Positions 34,977 through 44,835 of a stretch of 64,000 nt of DNA are shown here, in pieces. How positions within the stretch are numbered: position 1 is the stretch's first letter; each line of letters begins with the position of its first letter. The translations under genes were made by a program, and so were the position numbers. This DNA is from Synechococcus sp. PCC 7502 (GTDB lineage Bacteria; Cyanobacteriota; Cyanobacteriia; Pseudanabaenales; Pseudanabaenaceae), in NCBI RefSeq assembly GCF_000317085.1, contig NC_019702.1:2634394-2698393 (forward strand), given 5' to 3'. The notes beneath the pieces were generated by a model that did no database searches, was not told the DNA's origin, and worked only from the letters and a program-made list of their open reading frames with translations.

Positions 34977-36569
34977 TTACTTTAAACTAGCTTCTAGGCT
35001 TGAGGGCATACTAAAGTTACCCTTAAGATGAATACGCTGATTGGCATAGAGATGGCGTAAAATCCGATAAATTACCTCAGTTTGCTCGACAGCATTAATT
35101 TGAGTGGCAATTTCGGTAAGGGTAACTGGGGTTTTACTATTGGCGATCACTGCTACCACTTGCTTTTGCAATGCTAAAACTGCTGCTGCTGCTTTTTTCC
35201 CGGCTTCCACGCCCGGTTGGTGATAGGCATTAATATTAACTAAAGAAGCATAGAAACTTACAGCCCTTTCGTAGAGAGCAATTAACGCCCCAATGGTAAA
35301 TGCTGAAACACTGGGAATTGTGACCGTAATTGAATCTCGTCCATTTTCATATAGTGCTTGACGAGTCCCCTGCAATAATCCCGATAGGTAATCACCACTG
35401 GTAATACCCGGTTCCAGTTCGAGTTGCACCCCTGTGCCACTGGTATCATTGAGAACTTCAATAAAAGTAGCAAAAAAGTTGGGTACCCCTTCTCTAAGTT
35501 GCTGCACATAGGCGTGCTGATCCGTTGAGCCTTTGTTGCCATAGACAGCAATGCCTTGATAGACCGTATTACCCTCAAGGTCTTTTTCTTTGCCCAAGGA
35601 TTCCATCACCAGTTGTTGCAGATAGCGACTAAATAATAACAGTCGATCTTTGTAGGGCAGGATGACCATATCTTTTAAGCCCTTACCATCTCCCGAAAAA
35701 TACCACGCCAATGCTAGTAACGCCGCAGGATTTTGCTTAACATATTCAACTCTAGTAGCACTATCCATAGTTTTTGCCCCGCGCAGCAGCGATCGAATAT
35801 CTATGCCTTGGAGGGCAGCAGGTAATAAGCCTACGGCAGAAAGTTCCGAGGTGCGTCCACCGATCCAGTCATACATGGGAAATACTTCGATCCAGCCTTC
35901 CTTTTTAGCCAGTTGATCCAAATTACTACCTATACCTGTAACCGCAACTGCATATTTGGCAAAGTCTAACCCTGCTTGAGCATAGACAGCCTTCACCTCC
36001 TGCATGGCATTATTGGGTTCGGGAGTTCCACCAGATTTAGAAATGGTAATTACTAGGGTTGTAGCTAGGCGATCGCCCAGTTGGGAAAGCACCAGATCAA
36101 TACCATTGGGATCGGTGTTATCAATAAAACTAATATTTAAAGGAGGATTAGGAACTGCCAAAGCTTGAGCCACAAACTGCGGTCCTAATGCCGATCCGCC
36201 AATACCAATGGAAACAATATCGGTAAATTTAGTAGCTGTGGGGGGATGAATTGCCCCTGAGTGAATTGCTTGAGCAAAGGTTTCAATTTGATCGATGGTG
36301 GAGTTGATGGCATCACGGAGTTCTGGACTAGGAGCTATTTCTGGTGATCTAAGCCAATAATGTCCTACCATTCTCTGTTCATCGGGATTAGCGATCGCTC
36401 CAGCTTCCAATGCTTTCATATCAGCAAATGCCTTAGCAAATTTAGGCTCAATGCTCGTGAGAAAATCCTGAGAAAATTTCATACGGCTAATATCAACATA
36501 AAGTCCTAAATCTTGGTTATAGTACAACCAGTCCTGATAACGTTGCCATAACTCTGCTGGATTCATCAA
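34977..36569 (-). CDS. pgi: Glucose-6-phosphate isomerase
   Basis: It interconverts glucose 6-phosphate and fructose 6-phosphate. 530 residues. Motifs: [16 protein letters not shown] (phosphate binding), [23 protein letters not shown], and [11 protein letters not shown] near the active-site His/Glu region. Cyanobacterial forms have this short length. Start ATG at 36567-36569; an additional ATG two codons upstream of the preferred methionine cannot be excluded. Confidence 0.95.
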   Translation of the reverse strand: MMNPAELWQRYQDWLYYNQDLGLYVDISRMKFSQDFLTSIEPKFAKAFADMKALEAGAIANPDEQRMVGHYWLRSPEIAPSPELRDAINSTIDQIETFAQAIHSGAIHPPTATKFTDIVSIGIGGSALGPQFVAQALAVPNPPLNISFIDNTDPNGIDLVLSQLGDRLATTLVITISKSGGTPEPNNAMQEVKAVYAQAGLDFAKYAVAVTGIGSNLDQLAKKEGWIEVFPMYDWIGGRTSELSAVGLLPAALQGIDIRSLLRGAKTMDSATRVEYVKQNPAALLALAWYFSGDGKGLKDMVILPYKDRLLLFSRYLQQLVMESLGKEKDLEGNTVYQGIAVYGNKGSTDQHAYVQQLREGVPNFFATFIEVLNDTSGTGVQLELEPGITSGDYLSGLLQGTRQALYENGRDSITVTIPSVSAFTIGALIALYERAVSFYASLVNINAYHQPGVEAGKKAAAAVLALQKQVVAVIANSKTPVTLTEIATQINAVEQTEVIYRILRHLYANQRIHLKGNFSMPSSLEASLK

Positions 36570-36897
36570 ATTAGACCTCTAAATATTTAGCTTTTATATT
36601 TGTTTTTTGTTTGTTTTTTGTTTGGATGCTCTGAACTTTGCCAAACCGATCAAGTCTCTAACTATCTTGAGTTGTATCTTGAGTTTAAGATACTGGCTAA
36701 TTTTACTATGGTGATCCTACAGACTTATGAGTAGTTGCTGATATTAATCCGTTAATTCTTAAGAATTTACTTTTGCAAAGCTGGGTTATATTTGCCCTAA
36801 CTTTTACACTGATTTAAGGGCAGTGATCTCTTATTAGGATGTTTTTGCCACAAACATAACTTTCCTCTGACTGGGATTACGCTAAGATCATAAAATT
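36570..36897. other. Divergent intergenic region pgi / membrane protein
   Basis: 328 bases with no gene. A short T-rich tandem pattern (TTTGTTTTTTGTTTG) lies near 36601-36622. Promoters for both flanking genes are expected here. None was placed with confidence. Confidence 0.4.
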
Positions 36898-38352
36898 ATG
36901 CAGACTACCGCTAAAACCTTTGATCCTAGTGATACCCGTGCCATAACCTTAATTGGTGTTTATGCCTTTTATACGGGCTGTTTAATGTTGCTGGTAATTG
37001 CTACACCGGTGTTACGCCTGAGGTCTTATTACCAAGGATATGAATTGGCAATAGTAACGGTGGCGATCGCTATGATCGGATGGTTACTATCGGGCAACTG
37101 GAGTAAAGCTGTAACCAAAAGTTGCTATTACAATCTGCCTATGAGCTATCCTCCTCAACTATTGGTGGTGATTGCTCTATTTTGGCTAGGTTTATTACTT
37201 ATATATAGTCTTAATTTGAACCAAGTAATAACCGATGGTTTTGTAGCGGGAATGTGGGCGATCGCTGCCACAACTTTGATCTCCGCCTCTGTGCGCCTAG
37301 GTAGTAATAAGCAGGTGGGCAACTCTAAATATATTGGGCAAAATATCCAAGGTATACAAAATATTAGTATCACAAGTATTAGTCCCCAATCTAATCAAGA
37401 GCAGATTATACTTACCCCTAATGTAATTACCCAGCAAACGGGGCAGTTCAAAGGATTAATGTGTTTAATCTTAAGTCTATTTACTTGTACTACCCTAGAG
37501 CTACCCGATGGAGTTACGGAGTTATTAGCGATCGCCCTAGCTGGGGCGGGGTTAACTGGTTTAAGTACATGGCAATTGCTAGTATATCCATCTAAACGCT
37601 TAATCTCTATGCAGTTCAGCGGTATTTGGGGCATGGAATCCAGTTTTACAATTAATGCCGTGCAGTTTTCCCGCTTAGAAACAATCAAACTCAAAGAAGT
37701 TGATATGCAATGGCTGCAATTAGCAGGAAGCGACAGTATAGTTACTCTGCCTAGTCCCTTAACTGATGCGATCACTGATGGAAAGCAAGGTAATTCCAAG
37801 CAGCAGAATGATCACCTAGCTAATAGCTTAACTTCAACTTTAATTGATAGTCTTAATTTTTCTGCCCATCAAATCAGCCGAGATACTCTAGGTGTAATGA
37901 ATATCCTTTTGCCACAAAGTGTGGGAATTTTTGCAGGGTTGGTAATTTTATGTCTAGGAGTTGCCTTATTAATGCTGCTACCTTTACCATCGGGAGTATC
38001 CTTGGCAACCTATATGTTATTTTTAGGAATTTGTTTGGTTAGCCCTAGTCTTGCCCGCTTGGTAGTTGGCTTAGTTGCCCCAAGTATTATGACTCCCGAT
38101 CGCTCCAACCTAATTTTACCCGCTTGGCAGGTGGGTGCAGGACTAATCTTGATCGCCCTATTTTCTGGGTCTCAGTTTTACAGTGAAGTTTATACCGCAG
38201 TTGATAGTCAAATTGGAAGTCAAGCTGTAAGGCAAATGGTAATTCATGTGGAAAATTTTTGCAGCTTGGCACTGGTTTGGTTATGTGGTGGTGTAGGTAC
38301 CTGTATTTTGGCTTTATCTCGGCGATCACCCCTAATTACCAAGCGATTTTAG
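36898..38352 (+). CDS. Hypothetical multi-pass membrane protein
   Basis: A 484-residue protein with about four N-terminal helices (YTGCLMLLVIATPVL; YELAIVTVAIAMIGWLL; LLVVIALFWLGLLLIYSL; MWAIAATTLISASV), a middle region with two more hydrophobic segments and three or four helices at the C-terminal end. I do not recognise a family. A SGNH-like hydrolase gene follows at 71 bases on the same strand, so the pair may act together at the envelope. Confidence 0.7.
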   Translation: MQTTAKTFDPSDTRAITLIGVYAFYTGCLMLLVIATPVLRLRSYYQGYELAIVTVAIAMIGWLLSGNWSKAVTKSCYYNLPMSYPPQLLVVIALFWLGLLLIYSLNLNQVITDGFVAGMWAIAATTLISASVRLGSNKQVGNSKYIGQNIQGIQNISITSISPQSNQEQIILTPNVITQQTGQFKGLMCLILSLFTCTTLELPDGVTELLAIALAGAGLTGLSTWQLLVYPSKRLISMQFSGIWGMESSFTINAVQFSRLETIKLKEVDMQWLQLAGSDSIVTLPSPLTDAITDGKQGNSKQQNDHLANSLTSTLIDSLNFSAHQISRDTLGVMNILLPQSVGIFAGLVILCLGVALLMLLPLPSGVSLATYMLFLGICLVSPSLARLVVGLVAPSIMTPDRSNLILPAWQVGAGLILIALFSGSQFYSEVYTAVDSQIGSQAVRQMVIHVENFCSLALVWLCGGVGTCILALSRRSPLITKRF

Positions 38353-38423
38353 TACGGTTTATGGTAGGTTAAATTCTGCTATCCGATCAGGCTTCCGATA
38401 CTTGATGCCCTAATAACACCCTA

Positions 38424-39758
38424 ATGCGTAAATATAGATACGGTTCTTCCTATTCATCTAAGTCCAACCAGTGGCTGCGAAATACTTTAATCATGCTATT
38501 TATTGGCATTCCTTTGCTCCTAATTTCCTTGGAACTAGGGTTAAAAAATTTTGCGCCTGCTTCTTGGCTAGGTAATCAATCTAGTAATACGACTCAAACC
38601 TATGAGTTAAAGCTAGTGGGAACCGATGGTAAACCGTTAACAAACTTGCCCTTCAATCCACCTAACGGAGACCTAGAAGTTAAAACCAGTGCGGTGAGTG
38701 GCTATGACCTTGTTCCCAATCAAAATTATAAATTTTGGCAGATCAATGCTCAGGGCTTTAGGGTAAATCAGCCCCTTCCGATCAATAAGGATCAAAATCA
38801 AGTTCGGATTTTTATAATTGGGAATTCTACAGCTTTTGGCACTTTGGCTGCTAATAATCAAGCTACCATAGCTGCCAAATTAGAGCAGTTGCTGAGTAAG
38901 CGTTTACAGGATCAAATCGATCAACCCAAGAAGTTTCAACCACCCGTTTTTCCCTACTACGCCGATCAAGTGGAAAAGGTGCAATTATTACCGCCTCGAA
39001 TTCGGATTGCTAATTATCAAGTGATTACGGCGGCAGTACCTGGTTATACCTTTACCAATCAGTTATCACTGTGGGCGCATAAAATCTCTGAATTTAAGCC
39101 TGATTGTTTAATATTTTTGAATGGTTACGAAGACCTGCGATCGCCCAGTTCTAAGCCTACCCGTGAACTAATTAAACTTGAAGACATTCTGCAAAAGCAA
39201 GAACAACAGGAGCAAAGCAAAAACCAACAACAATGGGAAAACTGGCTGAATAGTTTTTATATCGTCAAGGCATTTCGTCATCTATTTACTCCCACTGCCC
39301 TACCCCAAGCATCTGGCTATTATCAGGTTTTTAATGCCAATCAACTAACAGCCGATCCCCAAGAACTTAAGCTTAGAATTGCCAATTATGAGGCTAATTT
39401 GCGTAAAGTTGCCAATCTAAATGCCCAAATTCCCATTATTGTTGCCCTCCAGCCTGAAATTACGGGGAAAACTACCCCCACGGCGGCGGAAGCGGAAATT
39501 ATTAAATCCCTAGGTAAAGACTACAGCGATCGCATTAGCTCCTCCTACCAAAATTTAGAATCTAATATCCTAGACCGTAAGTTTAATAAAATTAGATTAA
39601 TTAGTCTTTATAAAGCTCTTAATGAAACCAAGGAGCAGGCATTTATTGACCCCATTCATCTCACTGATGTCGGTAATACTCTAATCGCCAAGAAATTATT
39701 AAGCGTGATTGAAGATACATTTAAACTAGAACCGCAACCCGCCTCTGGTCCTTCCTAA
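38424..39758 (+). CDS. Membrane-anchored SGNH-like hydrolase
   Basis: A 444-residue protein. It has one N-terminal helix (TLIMLFIGIPLLLISLELGL) and then an extracytoplasmic domain. SGNH-like blocks are visible: GNSTAFGTLAANNQAT (block I Ser), FLNGYEDL (block III-like Asn) and DPIHLTDVGN (block V Asp-x-x-His). It is likely an esterase or O-acetyl-modifying enzyme for envelope glycans, by family analogy. The upstream neighbour is a polytopic protein of unknown role. Confidence 0.75.
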   Translation: MRKYRYGSSYSSKSNQWLRNTLIMLFIGIPLLLISLELGLKNFAPASWLGNQSSNTTQTYELKLVGTDGKPLTNLPFNPPNGDLEVKTSAVSGYDLVPNQNYKFWQINAQGFRVNQPLPINKDQNQVRIFIIGNSTAFGTLAANNQATIAAKLEQLLSKRLQDQIDQPKKFQPPVFPYYADQVEKVQLLPPRIRIANYQVITAAVPGYTFTNQLSLWAHKISEFKPDCLIFLNGYEDLRSPSSKPTRELIKLEDILQKQEQQEQSKNQQQWENWLNSFYIVKAFRHLFTPTALPQASGYYQVFNANQLTADPQELKLRIANYEANLRKVANLNAQIPIIVALQPEITGKTTPTAAEAEIIKSLGKDYSDRISSSYQNLESNILDRKFNKIRLISLYKALNETKEQAFIDPIHLTDVGNTLIAKKLLSVIEDTFKLEPQPASGPS

Positions 39759-39826
39759 AGCTAAACTAAAATTTAGGAGAGTGAATATGAAAATTTCCCA
39801 GAACTAACCATGTATTTATCAAGTTT

Positions 39827-40288
39827 ATGACCTTATCTCGGCTGATTTATTTAAGTTATGCTGCGCCCAATCTCGGCTATTCCGATCTGTTAGACATAAT
39901 GGAAAAGTCAGAAAGAAATAACTCCGCAGCAGCAGTCACAGGAATGTTGTGCTATGGGGACTTTATGTTTCTGCAAATTTTAGAAGGCGATCGCAAAGTA
40001 GTTAGTCAAACCTATAGTCGGATTTTGGTTGATAAGCGTCACTTTGATAGTGAATTAATTGAATTTACCGCAATTGATGCTCGACTATTTGGGGGCTGGT
40101 CAATGCAGGTTGTGCAGTTAGATTCGTTTATGCCCGATCAGGCTCGCCAGATTTTAATCAAATATTCCAGTTCAGCTAAATATGCCCTTGGTTCCATGAA
40201 TGCGCGCCAGTCTCTTAACTTTATGGTGGAATTATCGGCAATTTACAGTCAAATTAATTCAGAGATCGCTCAAAAAAACGGAGATTAA
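39827..40288 (+). CDS. pixD: BLUF-domain blue-light photoreceptor, PixD-like
   Basis: A 153-residue protein that aligns without gaps in numbering to PixD (Slr1694). Tyr8 (SRLIYLS), Asn32 (RNNS), Gln50 (FLQILEGD), Trp91 and Met93 (GGWSMQ) are all present; these form the flavin hydrogen-bond network and signal switch. The C-terminal helices (SAKYALGSMNARQSLNFMVE) also match PixD. In Synechocystis PixD acts with PixE in phototaxis. No pixE-like gene is adjacent. The symbol is by similarity. Confidence 0.88.
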   Translation: MTLSRLIYLSYAAPNLGYSDLLDIMEKSERNNSAAAVTGMLCYGDFMFLQILEGDRKVVSQTYSRILVDKRHFDSELIEFTAIDARLFGGWSMQVVQLDSFMPDQARQILIKYSSSAKYALGSMNARQSLNFMVELSAIYSQINSEIAQKNGD

Positions 40289-40392
40289 ATCACTGGCTTT
40301 AGTACTGCAACTCTCCGATCTCAACGTGATCATGGCATATACTGCGTAATATCAATCAATCAGTAATAAGTTCAAAATAAATACAAAAATTA

Positions 40393-41208
40393 ATGAGATT
40401 CTTCCAAGGTAAATTTAAAAAATCCATTGCCCGCATTGAAGTCCTAGGAGCGATCGCTGGAGCAACCCGAACTAGAGTCCTAGAAGCTTTAGAATTTGTG
40501 CAACAAAAACGCTTTCCCGCGCTAGTCCTACGCATCGACAGCCCCGGTGGTACCGTTGGCGACTCCCAAGAAATTTATGATGCCATTAAACGTACCCGTG
40601 AAAAAACTAAAGTAATTGCTAGCTTCGGCAATATTTCCGCTTCAGGTGGAGTGTATATTGGCGTTGGTGCTGACCACATTATGGCAAACCCCGGTACGAT
40701 CACGGGCAGCATCGGTGTAATTTTGCGAGGTAATAACATTGAGAGACTACTGGAAAAAGTTGGGGTTTCCTTTAAGGTAATTAAATCTGGCACATATAAA
40801 GATATTTTGGCATTTGATCGAGATATTACCGATGACGAACGCATTATTCTTCAAAGCCTGATCGATAGTAGTTACAATCAATTTGTTAATACCGTAGCAG
40901 AAGGCAGAAAACTCAGTCCCGCTACCGTGCGCTCGTTTGCCGATGGTAGAGTATTCACGGGAGAACAGGCTGTGGAATTAGGTTTGGTTGATCGCCTTGG
41001 CAATGAAGATGATGCCCGTCGATGGGCTGCGGAACTGGTGGGCTTGAATCCAACTACAACTAAATTTTTTACCATTAAGCCACCTAAGCCATTTCTAAAT
41101 AGATTTTTACCAGCATCTGCGCTATCAACATCTTCACTAGCAGTGGGATTTAACCGCTTGCAATTTGAACTAGAGACCAATGGCGTACCTTTATGGATGT
41201 GGCAGTAG
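40393..41208 (+). CDS. sppA: Signal peptide peptidase SppA, short form
   Basis: A 271-residue serine peptidase of the S49 family. Catalytic Ser84 lies in ISASGGVYI; general-base Lys136 in KSGTYKDI. LRIDSPGGTVGDSQEIYDAI forms the substrate groove. It lacks the N-terminal membrane helix of Escherichia coli SppA and resembles the short cyanobacterial SppA. It degrades cleaved signal peptides, and in cyanobacteria related proteins affect phycobilisome turnover (established for SppA1 of Synechocystis). Confidence 0.9.
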   Translation: MRFFQGKFKKSIARIEVLGAIAGATRTRVLEALEFVQQKRFPALVLRIDSPGGTVGDSQEIYDAIKRTREKTKVIASFGNISASGGVYIGVGADHIMANPGTITGSIGVILRGNNIERLLEKVGVSFKVIKSGTYKDILAFDRDITDDERIILQSLIDSSYNQFVNTVAEGRKLSPATVRSFADGRVFTGEQAVELGLVDRLGNEDDARRWAAELVGLNPTTTKFFTIKPPKPFLNRFLPASALSTSSLAVGFNRLQFELETNGVPLWMWQ

Positions 41209-41277
41209 TCTATTTGCTTTAACTTATTGCCTTAACATAGCTTAAAATAAATTAATCTTGTGGAGTGATGATTATCT

Positions 41278-42705
41278 GTGGCAACCATAAAAGCTCGTAA
41301 ATCTCAGAATTCGGGTAACCAAAATTCGGATAAAAGGAGAACAAAGGGTTCTCCTAAATTCAAAGTATTTGTGTTCTTTCTGATCCTTGCTCTTATTTCT
41401 GGAGGTATTGGGGCAGCATTAGCTTTTTTTATGTCTAGTAAGCCATTTCAACAACGGGCTTTAAACTCTGCCGAAGCAGGAACCTTTAATTCAGATATAG
41501 CTTCTGCTACCTTGGGGTTACCAGCTCTAACTCGCCCTGTTAATGTTTTAGTCTTAGGTACCATAGTCCTCAGTTCGGATTTACCTGGGGCTGCTGACCT
41601 ACCTAAGCCAGAATACCTAGCACAAACCAGCTCCAGTCTGGATGGACAGAGTGATGCCATGATTTTGGTGCATCTAGACCCCGTTACCCAAAAAGTAACT
41701 GCTTTATCTATTCCCCGTGATAGCAGAGTTGAGATTCCCGGCTATGGCGTGCAGAAAATTAATGCAGCTAACTATGTGGGCGGGGCGGTACTTTCTGCAA
41801 AAACCGTAAGTAAATTAGCAGGTGATGTCACCATAGATCGCTATGTGCGCGTAAATGTAGAAGGGTTTGGGCAGTTAATAGATGCCCTAGGTGGGATCGA
41901 AATCTATGTGCCTAAGCGCATGAAATACCAAGATGACAGTCAACATCTTTATATTAATTTGAATCAGGGACAGCAGTTACTGGATGGGACTAAAGCGATT
42001 CAATATATGCGCTATCGCCATGATGAGTTGGGAGATATTGGGCGAGTTCAGAGGCAGCAGGCTTTTTTTCGTGCGCTTATTGCCCAAAAACTTAAACTTG
42101 AAACCATTACGCGCATTCCCGATATTCTGACTGTAATTAAACAGAATTTGGATACGAATATGTCAGTACAGGAGTTATTGGCGATCGCTGCTTTTGTTTC
42201 TAAGGTAGATCGCAAAGATACCAAACTCATGATGGTACCCGGCAGGTTTAGTACTCCTTCAGAATATCCCCTCAGTTATTGGATTGTGGATGATCACAAG
42301 CTGGCACGGTTAATGCAAGAGCATTTTAATGTGACTTACAGTAACCCAGAGTTAGCAAAAGACGATCAACAAGAGTTTAGCCCTCCCAATCTTAGGGTTG
42401 CAGTTCAAGATACAACCTATTACCCCGATCGCATTAAAGTCGCAACTAAAGCCTTGATTCGGGCGGGTTATGCTCAAACCTTTGCCGATAGTGAAAGACC
42501 GCCAGTAATTTTAGAAAAGACCCAGATTATTGCCCAAGATGGAAATCTCAATAGTGCCGAACAGGTGCGTAATGCCCTAGGCGTTGGGGAAGTGGTTCTG
42601 GAATCCACAGGAGTTTTAGATTCTGATGTTACAGTGCGATTGGGTAAAGATTGGCTAGATGTCTCTAAGCGGATTTTGAAAGCAGAGGAAGTAAAACCAA
42701 AGTAA
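41278..42705 (+). CDS. LytR-CpsA-Psr (LCP) family protein
   Basis: A 475-residue protein, start GTG at 41278. One membrane helix (FKVFVFFLILALISGGIGAA). The LCP catalytic domain has DAMILVHLDPVTQKVTALSI, PRDSRVEIPGYG and YMRYRHDELGDIGRVQRQQ with the conserved Arg and Asp. The C-terminal part (from about 370) matches the LytR_C domain. LCP proteins transfer glycans to peptidoglycan or other wall acceptors. Confidence 0.9.
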   Translation: MATIKARKSQNSGNQNSDKRRTKGSPKFKVFVFFLILALISGGIGAALAFFMSSKPFQQRALNSAEAGTFNSDIASATLGLPALTRPVNVLVLGTIVLSSDLPGAADLPKPEYLAQTSSSLDGQSDAMILVHLDPVTQKVTALSIPRDSRVEIPGYGVQKINAANYVGGAVLSAKTVSKLAGDVTIDRYVRVNVEGFGQLIDALGGIEIYVPKRMKYQDDSQHLYINLNQGQQLLDGTKAIQYMRYRHDELGDIGRVQRQQAFFRALIAQKLKLETITRIPDILTVIKQNLDTNMSVQELLAIAAFVSKVDRKDTKLMMVPGRFSTPSEYPLSYWIVDDHKLARLMQEHFNVTYSNPELAKDDQQEFSPPNLRVAVQDTTYYPDRIKVATKALIRAGYAQTFADSERPPVILEKTQIIAQDGNLNSAEQVRNALGVGEVVLESTGVLDSDVTVRLGKDWLDVSKRILKAEEVKPK

Positions 42706-42733
42706 CACCTTTGGATTACCTAGCTTTACGGCA

Positions 42734-42982
42734 TTACCATTTTAAAAAGGCAGCTTCACTTCCTTGCTCGTGCCTAATTTTGGCATCACGCTCGAACCAC
42801 TTAATCACTTGATCTGCTTTTAACTCCTCTACGGTCACTTGGTAATCTTGGGCAATGTGAATGAGTAAACGCATGGAGGAAATCGTCAGGCGGGTTAAAA
42901 ATTTTTCGTGCTGGGATAGTAATGCGCCATCCACAGCTATGGATTCATCGGTCGATAGAAATTGGATAGAGTCTTGATTCAT
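42734..42982 (-). CDS. Small conserved cyanobacterial protein
   Basis: An 82-residue protein: LSTDESIAVDGALLSQHEKF and LTISSMRLLIHIAQDYQV. It is predicted mostly helical and soluble. No known domain is recognised. It starts 13 bases downstream of the fructosamine kinase-like gene on the same strand and is likely cotranscribed. Confidence 0.65.
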   Translation of the reverse strand: MNQDSIQFLSTDESIAVDGALLSQHEKFLTRLTISSMRLLIHIAQDYQVTVEELKADQVIKWFERDAKIRHEQGSEAAFLKW

Positions 42983-42995
42983 TGGAAATCCTTAA

Positions 42996-43856
42996 TTAGC
43001 CCTTAATTTCTTTGATCATCCCTTGGGCAGTGGAGCCGTAACTACCGCCGAACAAATTGAAGTGATTAAGAATATGGTACAAGTTGTAGAGGGTTTTGCG
43101 GGACTGATAGCCTGAATCTAGGGGAAAAACTTGGTTGTAACCTTGATAAAACTGCGAGGGAAATCCTCCAAATAACTCGGTCATGGCTAGATCAACTTCG
43201 CGATCGCCAAAGTAAAGCGCAGGATCAAAAATTACAGGTGTCCCCAACTGATCAAACCCCATATTCCCAGACCAGAGGTCTCCATGTACTAATGAGGGTT
43301 GAGGATTATAACCTTGAAACAGAGGAGGAACTAGTTGCCATAATTCCTGATCAGAAGCGATCACCTGTAATCCTTTTTGCCTAGCCAGTTTGATCTGGTA
43401 TAACAATCGATGTTCTATGAAAAAATCAACCCAATTAGATGTCCAATGATTAATTTGTGGAGTGGCACCAATGGTATTTTGCTGATCCCAGCCAAAGCCT
43501 GAGCTAGTTGTAACCCTGTGTAATGCCGCTAAATTCTGCCCTAGTTGTGACCAATTGCCATTACGTCCAAATTCTATCCACTCGGTGACAATATAGGAGA
43601 AACCATCGGTGATACCCCAACAGATGGGCTTTGGTACTTGAATGGTATGGGTATTATAAATTTGATTGAGGGCGATCGCCTCTGCCTCAAACATCCCTAG
43701 TCTAGGTGCCGTATTAGTTTTTACAAAAAATTTATTGGAGCGATCGCTCAAACAGAAAGCCTGATTAATACTCCCTCCACTCACAGGTTGCTGATGGGGA
43801 TTAATTAATCTTTGCCCTGTTGCCTGAAATATATGGGTAACAATTTCATTGAGCAT
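42996..43856 (-). CDS. Fructosamine kinase family protein
   Basis: A 286-residue protein with an aminoglycoside-phosphotransferase-like fold: VSGGSINQAFCLS, FFVKTN (ATP Lys), VHGDLWSGNMGFD (catalytic loop Asp and Asn) and IFDPALYFGDREVDLAMTE (metal-binding Asp). Family members phosphorylate ketoamines such as fructosamines or ribulosamines, starting protein deglycation. It lies just upstream of a small conserved gene. Confidence 0.9.
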   Translation of the reverse strand: MLNEIVTHIFQATGQRLINPHQQPVSGGSINQAFCLSDRSNKFFVKTNTAPRLGMFEAEAIALNQIYNTHTIQVPKPICWGITDGFSYIVTEWIEFGRNGNWSQLGQNLAALHRVTTSSGFGWDQQNTIGATPQINHWTSNWVDFFIEHRLLYQIKLARQKGLQVIASDQELWQLVPPLFQGYNPQPSLVHGDLWSGNMGFDQLGTPVIFDPALYFGDREVDLAMTELFGGFPSQFYQGYNQVFPLDSGYQSRKTLYNLYHILNHFNLFGGSYGSTAQGMIKEIKG

Positions 43857-43976
43857 GATTAAGTTTTACTAGTTTGAATATTTTATAGATTTACCTGTAG
43901 AAATTTATATTGAGACAACTTTAAGAATTTTAGATTGATTAATTAGTAAAGAATTATCGTTATTTATATACTCTCT

Positions 43977-44372
43977 TTAGCGTGAATATAATCCTTCAAA
44001 ATTGCAACTAACACCATGATGAGCATCACAATTTGTTTCCCTTACTATTAACTGATTACTAGAAAAAATAAATGTTAATCTACAGGAATCAGATTCCGTA
44101 TTGAAGCCAACATTATATTCAGCAATATTTGCAGTAATCCACTGAGCATAACCATCTAACTTGCCAATGCACAAGTATGGTGGAGGATTACCCACTGAAA
44201 GGTTAAAATCTATTGCTCTTTGCTTACTTTTTTTTCCCTCTCTAATTACTACTTTGCCGTTAGCCTTATTACGATAGTAAGTACCTGACCAGTTTTGGGC
44301 TTGCACATTCAAACTACTAGCAGTGATTACATTTAAAAGAAATAGTGTCCAGAATGAAGTAATTTTTATCAT
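43977..44372 (-). CDS. Hypothetical secreted protein
   Basis: A 131-residue protein with a signal peptide (ITSFWTLFLLNVITASSLNV, cleavage probably after AQA/QAQ). The mature part contains GTYYRNKANGKVVIREG and four cysteines (YLCIG, DSCRL, NCDAHHG, SCNFEG) that may form disulfides. No family is recognised. A terminator of the ycf65 gene lies 32 bases upstream on the same strand, so it is probably its own unit. Confidence 0.65.
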   Translation of the reverse strand: MIKITSFWTLFLLNVITASSLNVQAQNWSGTYYRNKANGKVVIREGKKSKQRAIDFNLSVGNPPPYLCIGKLDGYAQWITANIAEYNVGFNTESDSCRLTFIFSSNQLIVRETNCDAHHGVSCNFEGLYSR

Positions 44373-44403
44373 TAGTTATTCCTCTTTTCAATTACTTACA
44401 ACG

Positions 44404-44436
44404 CTAAAATAAAAGCCACGGCAAAAGGCTATGGCT
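44404..44436 (-). terminator. Rho-independent-type terminator of ycf65
   Basis: On the minus strand AGCCATAGCC TTTT GCCGTGGCT forms a stem (AGCCA paired with TGGCT, with inner GC pairs), followed by TTTATTTTAG. It lies 47 bases after the ycf65 stop. Confidence 0.65.
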
Positions 44437-44482
44437 TCTATTAGTAATACATTTAGTCTCAATCAATTAATTAACGCAATAA

Positions 44483-44782
44483 TTAAGCACTACCCGTAAA
44501 AATTACATCTAAGAATTTTGCCTGTGCCTCGCTCATGGGGCGACGTTTGCCTTCTTCTTGCCAGTAGTTGATAACTTCCGTAGCCTTATTAAGCAATTCA
44601 ATCCGTTCTTGATCTGTAATCCATGATTTAGATTCCATCTCAGTTTGAAGCTGCTCCCAAGCATTATCCCTAGGCCAAAAGTAGTATTTCGTTAAAGGAC
44701 TATTGCCCTTGCCCACTACTTGATCTACTGCCAATGCCACATCTTTTTCTAGCCAAAGAACCTTTAGAATAAACTGAGTCAA
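44483..44782 (-). CDS. ycf65: Ribosomal protein PSRP-3/Ycf65
   Basis: A 99-residue protein with the Ycf65 signature: [38 protein letters not shown] and [10 protein letters not shown]. It is a small-subunit ribosomal protein (cS23/PSRP-3) of cyanobacteria and plastids. A terminator-like hairpin follows. Confidence 0.9.
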   Translation of the reverse strand: MTQFILKVLWLEKDVALAVDQVVGKGNSPLTKYYFWPRDNAWEQLQTEMESKSWITDQERIELLNKATEVINYWQEEGKRRPMSEAQAKFLDVIFTGSA

Positions 44783-44835
44783 ACTTTATTACCTCTCTGC
44801 AAATTTAATCTTTCATAGCGATCTTTTATATTACC

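Noticed and set aside
36601-36622. TTTGTTTTTTGTTTG pattern as a CRISPR or tandem repeat array
   Set aside because: Only two imperfect short units; no spacer-repeat periodicity. No CRISPR array was seen anywhere in the window.
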